Assembly (NCBI GenBank): GCA_910585805.1
Contig: CAJUFB010000016.1
Coordinates: forward strand, 1 to 64,000
Source of the DNA: an uncultured Acetatifactor sp.
GTDB taxonomy: Bacteria; Bacillota; Clostridia; Lachnospirales; Lachnospiraceae
Length of the DNA: 64,000 bases
Reading direction: 5' to 3'
Each line of letters opens with the position of its first letter. Within the stretch, counting starts at the first letter, position 1. This document shows positions 1 to 8,910 of this stretch, in pieces. The translations under genes and the position numbers were made by a program. The notes under the pieces were generated by a model. That model was not told the origin of the DNA and made no database searches. It saw only the letters and a list, made by a program, of their open reading frames with translations.

Positions 1-53
1 GCACGTCCGGTTCCGTAGAGGGGTGTGGGGAGTAATCCCCACATCTACTCGAC
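1..53 (+). mobile_element. 3' end of a group II intron (domains V-VI)
   Basis: The window opens with GCACGTCCGGTTC, which fits the 3' strand of the conserved domain V hairpin of bacterial group II introns (consensus remembered as GCACGTACGGTTC). A domain VI-like stem follows: GTAG 15-18 pairs with CTAC 45-48, and TGTGGGGA 24-31 pairs perfectly with TCCCCACA 36-43 around a GTAA loop. The segment ends CTACTCGAC; A47 lies seven bases from C53, the usual place of the branch-point adenosine. The intron body and any reverse transcriptase would lie to the left, outside the window. The junction falls only about 20 bases before the start codon of the next gene. The call rests on a short segment. Confidence 0.68.
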
Positions 54-73
54 ACAGGAAAAGGAGAGAGGTA

Positions 74-1264
74 ATGGAAGCAGAAAGAGCAGCGGCAGCG
101 GTCAGAAAATCGGCAGATTATATCAACAGGCTGACCATAAATTCCGAGGTAAATGTGCCGGAAAAGGTATTGAACAGCACGGAGCTGTTTTTCACATGGG
201 ACAATGAGAAACGTGCGCCCGGAGTTAAGGATTTTCTGTATGACTACAGTTACTACAATGGTGTAGTAACGGAAGGGCTGTATGATATTTATGAGGCGGA
301 CCCGGAGAACGGAAAAGCGTATTATGATTATGTGAAATCCTATCTGGACGGCCTGACGGAGCAGAAGGAGGACGGAAGCTGGCAGTTGAATTTTGAGCGC
401 TCAGGCTATGTGGACTGCCATGGGGCGGACTGCTATAAAACGGCGGCGCTTTTCGAGCGGTTTTCCAGAGGAGCGGATGCTTACGGCGAAATTGCGGATA
501 CGCTGTATCGTCATCTGACGGATGAAAATTACGTCAACAGTCTGGGCCATACCCCCTGCCTGGAGAATATGCCGGAGGAGCTGGGGCACAATTACTGGCA
601 CGGCTGGCGGGAAGCCCCCATATACAAAATCTGGCTGGACGGCATCTACATGCTGCAGCCTTTCCTGTCACACCATGGGGCGAGAATCGGCGACAGGCGG
701 CAGCTGGAACTGGTGCAGGAGCGCCTGGACTGGGTGGCACAAACCCTGCTTGCTCCTAACGGCATGTACTATCATGCGGGAAACGGGAAGGAGGATGTGT
801 GCAGGTTCTTCTGGACCAGGGCTATGGGCTGGTACGGCATGGCCATGGTGGATATCATGGAGGTGCTGCCGGAAGAATATATGGAGAAGAGAAAGGCGGC
901 GCTGAAACTGTTTGTGGACGGCATGCTGAAATATCAGGACGCGGACGGCATCTGGGCGAATCTGGCGGACAGGCCGGCCACGGAGACAAACCGTCCCGAG
1001 AGCAGCGGAACGGCGATGATGAGTTATATTATTTTAAAAGGCGTCAGGAAGGGATGGCTGGACGAATCCTACAGGGAAGCCGGGATAAAGGCTTTTGTGG
1101 GGCTTGCGGAGAAAAAGCTGGACGAAAGCGGCCTGCGGGATATCTATCTCAAGGCGGCTGCCAACGGCACCAATAATTATGAAGAGACACAGTATTATCT
1201 TACCGACGAGGGAAAGGGAAGCGGGCCGTTTATCATGGCATACTCGGAGATGCTGTATCTGTGA
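74..1264 (+). CDS. GH105 unsaturated rhamnogalacturonyl hydrolase
   Basis: Family GH105 (YteR/YesR type) enzymes remove the unsaturated uronic acid that pectin lyases leave at the non-reducing end of rhamnogalacturonan oligosaccharides. The 396-residue product has no signal peptide, as expected for a cytoplasmic enzyme acting on imported oligosaccharides. Seen motifs are WLDGIYM at residues 187-193, whose D189 sits where the family has its catalytic aspartate, FWTRAMGW at 246-253 and SSGTAMM at 310-316, all typical of the (alpha/alpha)6 barrel. ATG 74 is chosen because AAAGGAGAGAGG precedes it; the longer frame would start inside the intron. No pectin genes follow, so the rest of the locus is probably to the left. 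The exact substrate is inferred. Confidence 0.85.
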   Translation: MEAERAAAAVRKSADYINRLTINSEVNVPEKVLNSTELFFTWDNEKRAPGVKDFLYDYSYYNGVVTEGLYDIYEADPENGKAYYDYVKSYLDGLTEQKEDGSWQLNFERSGYVDCHGADCYKTAALFERFSRGADAYGEIADTLYRHLTDENYVNSLGHTPCLENMPEELGHNYWHGWREAPIYKIWLDGIYMLQPFLSHHGARIGDRRQLELVQERLDWVAQTLLAPNGMYYHAGNGKEDVCRFFWTRAMGWYGMAMVDIMEVLPEEYMEKRKAALKLFVDGMLKYQDADGIWANLADRPATETNRPESSGTAMMSYIILKGVRKGWLDESYREAGIKAFVGLAEKKLDESGLRDIYLKAAANGTNNYEETQYYLTDEGKGSGPFIMAYSEMLYL

Positions 1265-1372
1265 AGCTGGATTACGGTCAGAAAGTGTGGTTTTACGGCA
1301 AATGATAAAAAAATAAATGAAATAATAATACATGATTGGTCAGAGGTCCGTTCAGACAGGAAGGAGATAAGG

Positions 1373-1885
1373 ATGCATTTTACATACTGTCCCCATTGCG
1401 GGAGCAAGGCGGTTCAGAAAGAAATCGGGGATGAAGGGCTGCTCCCCTTCTGTGAAAAGTGCAGTGTTCCGCTGTGGGATATGTTTACCACGTCAATCAT
1501 CTGCGCGGTGGTGAATGAAGAGCGGGAAGTGGCGCTGATTCGGCAGGATTACGTCTCTGCGACAAATCATGTGTGCGTGGCCGGTATTATGAAACCCGGG
1601 GAATCGGCGGAAGAAACCGCCGTCAGGGAGATTAAGGAAGAGACGGGCCTGGATGTGGTGAAACTGGAATACATAAGAAGCTATCCTTATGAAAAAAAGG
1701 AGATGCTTATGCTTGGGTACAAAGCTGTAGTCAGAAAAGCCGAATTTCAATTATCCGGGGAAGTGGATTCCGCGGTCTGGGTGAAATATGAGGACGCACT
1801 GGGGCTGCTGAGAGAGGGAAGCATTGCATGGCAGCTGGTGAAGGAAGCCATTGGGCAGGGGCGCATTGCGGCGGGAGACCGGTAA
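1373..1885 (+). CDS. Nudix hydrolase with N-terminal zinc ribbon
   Basis: A 170-residue Nudix hydrolase, a family that cleaves nucleoside diphosphates linked to another group. The full Nudix box GX5EX7REUXEEXGU is present at residues 71-93 (GIMKPGE, then REIKEETGL), which supplies the Mg-binding glutamates. A zinc ribbon formed by C6, C9, C27 and C30 precedes it, the arrangement seen in NADH pyrophosphatase-like proteins, but the protein is shorter than NudC and its substrate cannot be read from sequence. AGGAAGGAGATAAGG stands directly before ATG 1373. It appears monocistronic, with repeats downstream. Confidence 0.87.
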   Translation: MHFTYCPHCGSKAVQKEIGDEGLLPFCEKCSVPLWDMFTTSIICAVVNEEREVALIRQDYVSATNHVCVAGIMKPGESAEETAVREIKEETGLDVVKLEYIRSYPYEKKEMLMLGYKAVVRKAEFQLSGEVDSAVWVKYEDALGLLREGSIAWQLVKEAIGQGRIAAGDR

Positions 1886-2014
1886 ATTTTGCGCGCTGTA
1901 AGATCTCATGAAAGAGAATGGTGAAAGAGAATTTTGACAGGGATCAGAAAAAAATATTGTTCTTTCAGGGCAAACGGTGTATACTGATATAGCTTACGGA
2001 CGGAAAAAGTTGAA

Positions 2015-2208
2015 ACATACTATTGGAAGCAAGTGCAGCTTCCGATAGTTGAATGCGGCGCAAAGAGATGCGCCTTTTATCGGAAGCGAAGAGATTGCTT
2101 CCAATAAGACATACTATCGGAAGCAAATGCAGCTTCCTATAGTTGAATGCGGCGCAAAGGGATGCGCCTTTTATCGGAAGCGAAGAGATTGCTTCCGATA
2201 AGACATAT
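2015..2208. repeat. Tandem 94-bp hairpin-rich repeat (two copies)
   Basis: Two copies of a 94-bp unit lie head to tail (2015-2108 and 2109-2202), and a third begins at 2203 with ACATAT. Each unit holds three inverted repeats: TATTGGAAGC/GCTTCCGATA, GGCGC/GCGCC and TATCGGAAGC/GCTTCCAATA. The copies differ at only a few bases, some of which restore pairing (TATTGG versus TATCGG). No protein is encoded. This accounts for most of the 360-base gap between the Nudix and GNAT genes. A diverged piece recurs at 28631, so the unit belongs to a dispersed family. Confidence 0.85.
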
Positions 2209-2245
2209 TACTGGAAATTGCGGAAGGTAGATAACAGGTACAGAA

Positions 2246-2710
2246 ATGGACGATAAAACGTTTGCAGTCAGAACCATGAGAACAGAAGATTACGAAGGTC
2301 TCTATGCTCTGTGGAAAACCATCCGGGGCTTCGGCATGCGCAGCTTGGACGATTCCAGGGAGGGGGTGGAGCGCTTTCTCAGACGCAATCCCACTACAAG
2401 CGTAGTGGCGGTGGACGGGGAAGGCGCCATTGTAGGCGGGATTCTCTGCGGACATGACGGAAGGCGGGGATGCCTGTACCATGTGTGTGTGAGGGAGGAC
2501 TGGCGCAGACAGGGAATCGGCAAAGCCATGGTGGTTCACTGTATGAACGCCCTGAAAGCAGAGCAGGTCAACAAGGTCAGCCTCATCGCCTTTACCGCCA
2601 ATGATATCGGAAACGCTTTCTGGAAGTGTATCGGCTGGACCAGGCGGGAAGACCTGAATTATTATGATTTTACACTGAATGAGGCGAATATTACGGCTTT
2701 TAACCGCTGA
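2246..2710 (+). CDS. GNAT-family N-acetyltransferase
   Basis: A 154-residue GCN5-related acetyltransferase. The acetyl-CoA binding motif A is visible as VREDWRRQGIGKAM at about residues 88-101 (the R/Q-x-x-G-x-G/A signature), after the strand LYHVCV, and a typical C-terminal segment follows (NDIGNAFWKCIGWTRRED). Such enzymes transfer acetyl from acetyl-CoA to an amine on a small molecule or protein; this sequence does not reveal which. The ribosome site is weak (GGTAGATAACAGG). It begins right after the 94-bp repeat. Confidence 0.85.
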   Translation: MDDKTFAVRTMRTEDYEGLYALWKTIRGFGMRSLDDSREGVERFLRRNPTTSVVAVDGEGAIVGGILCGHDGRRGCLYHVCVREDWRRQGIGKAMVVHCMNALKAEQVNKVSLIAFTANDIGNAFWKCIGWTRREDLNYYDFTLNEANITAFNR

Positions 2711-2769
2711 GCATTTTGAACCTGGAATGTCCTGACGGAAAGAGTCGGAAAGTAAAGGAGAAACACAGT

Positions 2770-3366
2770 GTGAGCGAACTGAATACTCATATTCCCGATA
2801 TGATGTATTTTTCTTCACCGCAGGATATTGAGGCGGAATATATCTCGGCGGAGAAAACAGGTCAGGTATTTATGTCCCCGTGGATCGGTATTTCTTCCTT
2901 GTTCATCATCGACAGATTTAGGGATGCGGGGGCATATTTTAGAAAAATATTATCGGAAAATAATTTGCAATTGTTATCCAGCCATTATAATATCGACTAC
3001 GATGAATGGTGGCTTAGCGATACCCTTCTGGACAGCCCTTTAAAGACAGCCCATTTGCGGCATAATATTGAGGCATTTCAGCATGTGCCGCCCCTGTGCT
3101 CCGTTTCGTCAGGATATGTCTGCAAATTGGATGTGTCAGGGATCAAGGAAGAATTAAAACTATATGTCACACAGGATGCGAACCGGGAGCTTGTCTACAC
3201 CGGGAAGGAAAGGATTCCCGTGGTAGAAAAAATTAAGCATACCATTCAATGGGAATTATCCTACGGAGGTGAACAATCAGAACCTGGGAAAATTACTGCC
3301 AGGGACATGGTTTCGGGAGAGGTGCGGGAGATTGCTGCGTCAGATATAAAATACCATAAGATATGA
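2770..3366 (+). CDS. Unrecognised protein upstream of AAA ATPase
   Basis: A 198-residue protein I cannot assign to a family. It has no signal peptide or clear membrane segment. The middle is rich in aromatic residues (DYDEWWLSD) and the C-terminal part looks like beta strands with alternating charge. GTG 2770 is preferred to the in-frame TTG at 2716 because AAAGGAG ends nine bases before it and the longer form would nearly abut the previous gene. It is followed after 134 bases by an AAA ATPase on the same strand. The pair sits between housekeeping genes and could form a small cassette, which is inference. Confidence 0.6.
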   Translation: MSELNTHIPDMMYFSSPQDIEAEYISAEKTGQVFMSPWIGISSLFIIDRFRDAGAYFRKILSENNLQLLSSHYNIDYDEWWLSDTLLDSPLKTAHLRHNIEAFQHVPPLCSVSSGYVCKLDVSGIKEELKLYVTQDANRELVYTGKERIPVVEKIKHTIQWELSYGGEQSEPGKITARDMVSGEVREIAASDIKYHKI

Positions 3367-3500
3367 AAGCCCTGGGTGAAAAATTGCAGGGGAAGAGACG
3401 CATTTAGAATGCAAGCTGTTAAGACAAGCTGTTAAGAGTGTTCAGGTCTGTCAGGCAAAAAGCGCTGACAAGTATGTATTTGGTGAACGGGGAAGCGATT

Positions 3501-4571
3501 ATGGACAGAATCTTTATTTCGGAACTGAAGATAGAGCATGTCAGGCATTTAAAAGACATTAGGATACCTCTTTCAGGTGATAAAATGAAGCATCTGATCC
3601 TGACCGGAAAGAACGGCAGCGGGAAGACAAGTGTGTTGGAGGCTTTGGGGCATAATTTGGAAGCAAAGGTATCATCTTCCGACAGACAGAAAGTGGTAGA
3701 AGATACTATATCATACTATGAAAATCTGCTGCAGGAATTAGCGTATAAAGGTGAGAAAAGCGGTGAGGTCATCAATGCAGAAAATTTATTGGGAAGCTAT
3801 AAGGCAGAACTGGCTGATATTACAGCGGGAATGTCCATGGAATTTAACCAACCTGCAGAAACACTGCAATATGTCTTTGAAAAGGGAGAATTTATTCTGG
3901 CTTATTACAAAGCAGAACGAATTTTCAGAGCCGATACATCAAAGCACATTGAAAAGGTTGAGTTAAAAGATAAATACACCATAAAGGAGATTCCACGGGA
4001 AGGATTTATAAAGTATCTGGTGGATATCAAAGTAACGGAAGCGCTGGCCAGGAATAACGGAAAAATTGAAAAAGCGAACGCTATTGGACGGTGGTTTGAT
4101 AACTTTACGGCGTTGCTGCGAAAAATATTCAGTGACGACTCTCTGGAACTGATATTTGAGGAAGAGGATTTTTCCTTCCAAATCAAGGAAAAAGGCAGAA
4201 ATCCTTTCGACTTTAACACTCTGTCAAGCGGATTTGCCGCCGTATTGGATATCATACTGGATATTATCATCAGGATGGAGAAGAAGACAAACCGGTCCTT
4301 CGATTTCAATATACCGGGAATCGTGTTGGTAGATGAGATTGAGACCCACCTGCACATTGAAATGCAGAAATCCGTACTGGAATTGCTGACCACGATATTC
4401 CCCAACATTCAGTTTATCGTGTCAACGCATTCGCCCTTTATCCTGAACAGCATACCGGATGCGGTGATCTATGACCTGGAAAAGAACATTCTGGTGGAAG
4501 ACGGCCTGGCGGATATTCCTTATGGCGGGATTGTGGAGGGATATTTTCAGTCAAGCGAAATGTCAAAGTAG
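3501..4571 (+). CDS. AAA_21-type (OLD/ABC-like) ATPase
   Basis: A 356-residue ATPase of the RecF/OLD-like AAA_21 group. Walker A is GKNGSGKT at residues 36-43, Walker B is IVLVDE at 274-279 followed by IETHLH, and the downstream switch reads VSTHSPFILNS. LSSGFAAVLDII before Walker B is the ABC-signature-like segment. Between them lies a helical insertion that probably forms an arm. There is no TOPRIM nuclease domain, so this is not a classical OLD nuclease. Proteins of this type occur in toxin, retron and phage-defence modules as well as alone. ATG 3501 follows GGGGAAG; an in-frame GTG at 3438 lacks a good ribosome site. The function is unknown. Confidence 0.8.
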   Translation: MDRIFISELKIEHVRHLKDIRIPLSGDKMKHLILTGKNGSGKTSVLEALGHNLEAKVSSSDRQKVVEDTISYYENLLQELAYKGEKSGEVINAENLLGSYKAELADITAGMSMEFNQPAETLQYVFEKGEFILAYYKAERIFRADTSKHIEKVELKDKYTIKEIPREGFIKYLVDIKVTEALARNNGKIEKANAIGRWFDNFTALLRKIFSDDSLELIFEEEDFSFQIKEKGRNPFDFNTLSSGFAAVLDIILDIIIRMEKKTNRSFDFNIPGIVLVDEIETHLHIEMQKSVLELLTTIFPNIQFIVSTHSPFILNSIPDAVIYDLEKNILVEDGLADIPYGGIVEGYFQSSEMSK

Positions 4572-4663
4572 CGGCATGCGACAGAAGGATTTTGATCCAT
4601 CGACAACACTTTTCCAAAAGGGAGAACAGGAATACATATCAATCAAACGGAAAGAGGAACAAT

Positions 4664-5887
4664 ATGAAGCAGATACAAGGCGGCATAACAGCGGCAAAAG
4701 GATTTCAGGCAGCAGGCGTGGAAGCTGCAATCAAATACCGGAACCGGAAGGACATGGCTCTGATTTACAGCCAGGTCCCCTGCACGGCGGCAGGAACCTT
4801 TACCACCAATGTAGTCAAGGCGGCCCCGGTGCTCTGGGATCAGAGAATCGTAAGGGAGTCTCCATACGTTCAGGCGGTGGTGGTCAATTCCGGCATCGCC
4901 AACGCCTGCACGGGAAAGGAAGGACTGGACTGCTGCGCGGCAGAGAGCAGGTGCGCGGGAGAGCTGCTTGGCATTCCGGCGGACTCAGTGTTAGTGGCAT
5001 CTACCGGCGTTATCGGCATGCAGATTCCCGTGGATAAGATTACGGCGGGCATCGGCAGGCTGGCAGCAGCAAAGTCGGACAGCCCGGAGGCCGGAACAGA
5101 TGCGGCGAAGGCCATCATGACCACGGATACAGTGGAAAAACAAATCGCTGTAACGTTTGAAATCAGTGGAAAAACCGTTACCCTGGGCGGCATGTGCAAG
5201 GGTTCCGGCATGATTCATCCCAATATGTGCACCATGCTCGGATTTCTTACCACGGACGTGAAGATTTCCAGACAGATGCTGCAGAAAGCCCTCAGCGCGG
5301 ATGTAGTGGACTCCTTCAACATGATTTCCGTGGACGGGGACACCAGCACCAATGATACCCTGTTGCTCCTGGCCAACGGCCTGGCAGAAAATGAGGAAAT
5401 TACTTCCGAGGGGAAGGATTACGACAGTTTCTGCGAAGCCCTGCATTATGTCACCACATACCTGGCGAAGAAAATGGCAGGAGACGGGGAAGGTGCCACA
5501 GCCCTGTTCGAGACAAAGGTAATCGGCGCCGCTTCCAAAGAGGACGCCCGGACACTGGCGAAATCCGTCATCTGTTCCTCCCTGACCAAGGCGGCCATCT
5601 TTGGCCATGATGCCAACTGGGGCAGAATCCTCTGCGCGCTGGGATATTCCGGCGCACAGTTTGACCCGGAGAATGTGGACCTCTATTTCCAGAGTGTCAG
5701 CGGGAAAATCCATATTTACGGAAAGGGCGTAGCCTGCGATTACAGCGAGGAGGAGGCCACAAAAATTCTCTCCGACCCAGAGGTTACCGTCCTGGTAGAC
5801 ATGCACATGGGAGAGCAGGAAGCCACCGCCTGGGGATGTGATCTAAGCTATGACTATGTGAAGATCAACGCAGACTACAGAAGCTGA
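4664..5887 (+). CDS. argJ: ArgJ, glutamate N-acetyltransferase
   Basis: Ornithine acetyltransferase/N-acetylglutamate synthase moves the acetyl group from acetylornithine back to glutamate in the cyclic arginine pathway. The 407-residue length is normal. The self-cleavage site that splits the precursor into alpha and beta chains lies in KGSGMIHPNMCTMLGF, with T190 as the new N-terminal nucleophile. The residue before it is C189, where alanine is usual. ATG 4664 follows AAAGAGGAAC. argB and argD follow on the same strand, but argC, often next to argJ in clostridia, is not in the window. Confidence 0.93.
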   Translation: MKQIQGGITAAKGFQAAGVEAAIKYRNRKDMALIYSQVPCTAAGTFTTNVVKAAPVLWDQRIVRESPYVQAVVVNSGIANACTGKEGLDCCAAESRCAGELLGIPADSVLVASTGVIGMQIPVDKITAGIGRLAAAKSDSPEAGTDAAKAIMTTDTVEKQIAVTFEISGKTVTLGGMCKGSGMIHPNMCTMLGFLTTDVKISRQMLQKALSADVVDSFNMISVDGDTSTNDTLLLLANGLAENEEITSEGKDYDSFCEALHYVTTYLAKKMAGDGEGATALFETKVIGAASKEDARTLAKSVICSSLTKAAIFGHDANWGRILCALGYSGAQFDPENVDLYFQSVSGKIHIYGKGVACDYSEEEATKILSDPEVTVLVDMHMGEQEATAWGCDLSYDYVKINADYRS

Positions 5888-6169
5888 ACGTGAATGGCTC
5901 CCGTTTTGCCTGTTCAGCGGGCAAAACGGAAAAGTCCTGCCCTGTATACTCGCGAGCGCATTCCCAGGCCATTCTTTGATGCGTATTTACAGAAACGCAA
6001 TTTTAAGGGAACAAATGTTTTGATATTAGTCAATAACTGTGCTGTTTTCTATGACCTGGTCATATTGGGATATCGTATTCACGATACGTCCGGTGCACCA
6101 AACCATGTGTTGACTAACACCAGTGTTTTTAAACGCGTATATATTGCAGCCCGGCAGAAAGGTATCATT

Positions 6170-6406
6170 ATGAGGAAGAAAATAAACAATGTGCTGAACA
6201 TCATTATGGAAAGCTTCGTGGGAGTATGGATAGGCCGCGCCATTTATGTATACTGGGATTATAAGACCCATCCGGGTCTCTATGCTGCCGGGTCCGTTCC
6301 ATGGTATACCAGTATCCTGGTATATGGCGCGGTTGCATTGTTCATTCTGGTAATCTGTTTCCTGATAAAACTTTTTATCAAAAAGGGCATACAAACGTCA
6401 AATTGA
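6170..6406 (+). CDS. Small two-helix membrane protein
   Basis: A 78-residue protein with a basic N-terminus (MRKKINN) and two hydrophobic stretches, about residues 12-31 and 45-67, ending in lysines. It resembles small integral membrane proteins of unknown role. ATG 6170 is preceded by AAAGG; the same frame is open upstream to 5894, but that part has no ribosome site and reads like non-coding sequence. It lies inside the argJ-argB gap. I recognise no family. Confidence 0.5.
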   Translation: MRKKINNVLNIIMESFVGVWIGRAIYVYWDYKTHPGLYAAGSVPWYTSILVYGAVALFILVICFLIKLFIKKGIQTSN

Positions 6407-6564
6407 TATTTTGTCATGGCTCTATTCCAATAAACGAAATGATACTGTCATGAGCCTGTTTCAACGAATGTGATAACGAGGTTTTGGAAGGATTTACGAA
6501 AAGTAAGCGGACAGGCAGATTCTTCAACAGAAAAATGGTTATAATGAGAAAGGAAGCGATACCC

Positions 6565-7470
6565 ATGGAAAAGGACATGGAAAAAGTACTTCAGAAAGCG
6601 GAGGTGCTCATCGAAGCCCTTCCCTACATCCAGCGCTTTAACCGCAAGATCATCGTGGTAAAATACGGCGGCAGCGCCATGAGCAACGAGGATTTGCAGA
6701 AAAATGTCATAAAAGACGTCACATTACTGAAACTGGTAGGCTTCAAACCCATTATCGTCCACGGGGGCGGCAAGGAAATCAGCCGCTGGGTAGGAAAAGT
6801 AGGGAAAGAATCCACCTTTGTCAACGGTCTGCGTGTGACGGACGAAGAGACCATGGAAATCGCGGAGATGGTTCTGAACAAGGTGAACAAGGATCTGGTC
6901 ACCATGGTACAGGAACTGGGCGTGAAAGCAGTGGGCATCAGCGGCAAGGACGGCGGTCTGCTGCAGGTGGAGAAGAAATATTCCGACGGACAGGACATCG
7001 GCTATGTTGGCGAGATCACCGGTGTGAATCCCAAGGTGCTGTACGATTTATTGGAGAAAGATTTCCTTCCTATCGTAGCCCCCATAGGCCTGGACGACAG
7101 TTTCCGGACTTACAATATCAATGCGGATGATGCCGCCTGTGCCATTGCCCGGGCGGTGAAGGCGGAGAAGCTGGCTTTCCTGACGGATATCGAGGGCATT
7201 TACAAGGATTTCAAGGAGAGACAGGGCTTCATTTCCAGAATAACGGCTTCCCAGGCGGAAGAACTGGTTTCCGGCGGCTATATCGGCGGAGGCATGCTGC
7301 CCAAGCTGAACAACTGCACTGCCGCCGTGCGGAACGGTGTAAACCGCGTCCACATCCTGGACGGCCGGATTCCCCACTGCCTGCTGCTGGAAATCTTTAC
7401 CAACCAGGGCATCGGCACCGCCATTGTGGACGACAAAGAAATGGAGCATATGGAAGGAAATACAAATTAA
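6565..7470 (+). CDS. argB: ArgB, acetylglutamate kinase
   Basis: Phosphorylates N-acetylglutamate, the second step of arginine synthesis. Amino-acid-kinase motifs are VVKYGGSAM near residue 32, VHGGGKEIS near 67 and the nucleotide-binding segment FLTDIEGIY. The 301 residues include an N-terminal helix (MEKVLQKAEVLIEALPYIQRF region), which in this family is characteristic of the arginine-inhibited hexameric kinases, so feedback control by arginine is likely. ATG 6565 has AAAGGAAG nine bases upstream; an in-frame ATG at 6544 is the alternative. It is followed by argD after 71 bases. Confidence 0.93.
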   Translation: MEKDMEKVLQKAEVLIEALPYIQRFNRKIIVVKYGGSAMSNEDLQKNVIKDVTLLKLVGFKPIIVHGGGKEISRWVGKVGKESTFVNGLRVTDEETMEIAEMVLNKVNKDLVTMVQELGVKAVGISGKDGGLLQVEKKYSDGQDIGYVGEITGVNPKVLYDLLEKDFLPIVAPIGLDDSFRTYNINADDAACAIARAVKAEKLAFLTDIEGIYKDFKERQGFISRITASQAEELVSGGYIGGGMLPKLNNCTAAVRNGVNRVHILDGRIPHCLLLEIFTNQGIGTAIVDDKEMEHMEGNTN

Positions 7471-7541
7471 AGCGGAAATACTCTGCCCGGGTTGGTACTG
7501 GGCGGGATAGATGCGGAACTGGAATAGGAGGATCATTTATT

Positions 7542-8747
7542 ATGAACATGCAGGAATACATTGACGAGGCGGAAGGCGCGCTTCTTCACACTTACAACCG
7601 CTATCCGGTTGTGCTGGACAGAGGGGAAGGTGTATATTTATACGACACGGACGGCATCAAATACCTGGATTTTGTCTCCGGCATAGGCGTATTTGCCCTT
7701 GGCTACAACAATAAGGAATACAATAACGCCCTGAAATCCCAGGTAGACAAGCTGCTGCACACTTCCAACTACTATTACAATGTGCCGGCCATCAACGCGG
7801 CGAAGAAGCTGAAAGCAGTGTCCGGCATGGACAGGGTGTTTTTCACCAACTCCGGCGCGGAGGCTGTGGAAGGTGCGCTCAAGGCTGCCAGAAAATACGC
7901 TTTTCTCAAGGACGGCAAGGCTGACCACGAAATCATTGCCATGAACCACTCGTTCCACGGCAGAACCTTCGGTGCGCTCTCGGTGACCGGAAATTCCAAA
8001 TATCGCGAACCATTCGAACCAATGATCGGAAATGTACGGTTTGCCGACTTAAATGACATGGAAAGCGTAAAGAAACAAATCACCGATAAAACCTGCGCCA
8101 TCCTTCTGGAGCCGGTGCAGGGTGAGGGCGGCATTCATCCGGCTGCGGAAAGCTTCCTGAAGGAAGTAAAGGCAATTTGCGAGGAGAAGGATATCCTGCT
8201 GATTTTCGACGAAATCCAGTGCGGCATGGGAAGAACCGGGTATATGTACGCATGGCAGCAGTACGGTGTGAAGCCCGACATCATGACTACGGCGAAGGCT
8301 CTGGGCTGCGGCGTGCCTGTGGGAGCGTTTCTGATGACGGAGAAGGCGGCACAGAATTCCCTTGCCGCCGGCGACCACGGAACCACCTACGGCGGAAATC
8401 CTTTTGTCGGCGCGGCCGTGGAGAAAGTCCTTGCCTTATTCGAGGAGAATCATATCATAGAACATGTAAGGGAGGTTGCGCCTTACCTGGAGAAATGCCT
8501 GGACGGGCTGAAGGAGAAGTATGACTGCATCCTGGAGCGCCGGGGAACAGGGCTTATGCAGGGGCTGGTATTTGACGCTCCTGTGAGAGACATCATCAGC
8601 CGGGCGCTGGAAGAGGGATTGGTTCTGATCAATGCGGGAGAAAATATCATTCGCTTCCTGCCGCCTCTGATTATTACCAAAGCAAATATTGACGAGATGG
8701 TTGACATTCTGGAGAGCTGTATTGAGCCGCAGGAGGAACTTGCGTAG
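7542..8747 (+). CDS. argD: ArgD, acetylornithine aminotransferase
   Basis: A class-III PLP aminotransferase of 401 residues that converts N-acetylglutamate semialdehyde and glutamate to acetylornithine. Recognisable segments are TNSGAEAVEGALKAARK, NHSFHGRTFGALSVTG, the aspartate motif IFDEIQCGMGRTG and the PLP-lysine K252 in TTAKALGCGVPVG. AGGAGG precedes ATG 7542. As last gene of the argJBD run it supplies acetylornithine to ArgJ. Ornithine aminotransferase activity cannot be excluded, but the operon context supports ArgD. Confidence 0.93.
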   Translation: MNMQEYIDEAEGALLHTYNRYPVVLDRGEGVYLYDTDGIKYLDFVSGIGVFALGYNNKEYNNALKSQVDKLLHTSNYYYNVPAINAAKKLKAVSGMDRVFFTNSGAEAVEGALKAARKYAFLKDGKADHEIIAMNHSFHGRTFGALSVTGNSKYREPFEPMIGNVRFADLNDMESVKKQITDKTCAILLEPVQGEGGIHPAAESFLKEVKAICEEKDILLIFDEIQCGMGRTGYMYAWQQYGVKPDIMTTAKALGCGVPVGAFLMTEKAAQNSLAAGDHGTTYGGNPFVGAAVEKVLALFEENHIIEHVREVAPYLEKCLDGLKEKYDCILERRGTGLMQGLVFDAPVRDIISRALEEGLVLINAGENIIRFLPPLIITKANIDEMVDILESCIEPQEELA

Positions 8748-8910
8748 AACTGCAGGCCTTCACGGCATTTTGCAGGAAAGTACATTTTATATCGGCAGTA
8801 TTGACGGATTGCCGTTTGAAAGTGAATGCGGATAAAGAAATAATAAGCGGATATTTTTGCGATGCTGTAAAGAAAATGAATACATTTACAAGAATAATCT
8901 GGGGGTTAGA

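Noticed and set aside
2015..2208. CRISPR-like tandem repeats
   Set aside because: Only two units, 94 bp each with no unique spacers; no cas genes.
2171..2818. 215-codon minus-strand frame opposite the GNAT gene
   Set aside because: Overlaps the GNAT gene and the repeat; the plus-strand gene has a clear motif.
3501..4571. OLD-family nuclease
   Set aside because: No TOPRIM domain follows the ATPase part; the protein ends soon after the switch histidine.
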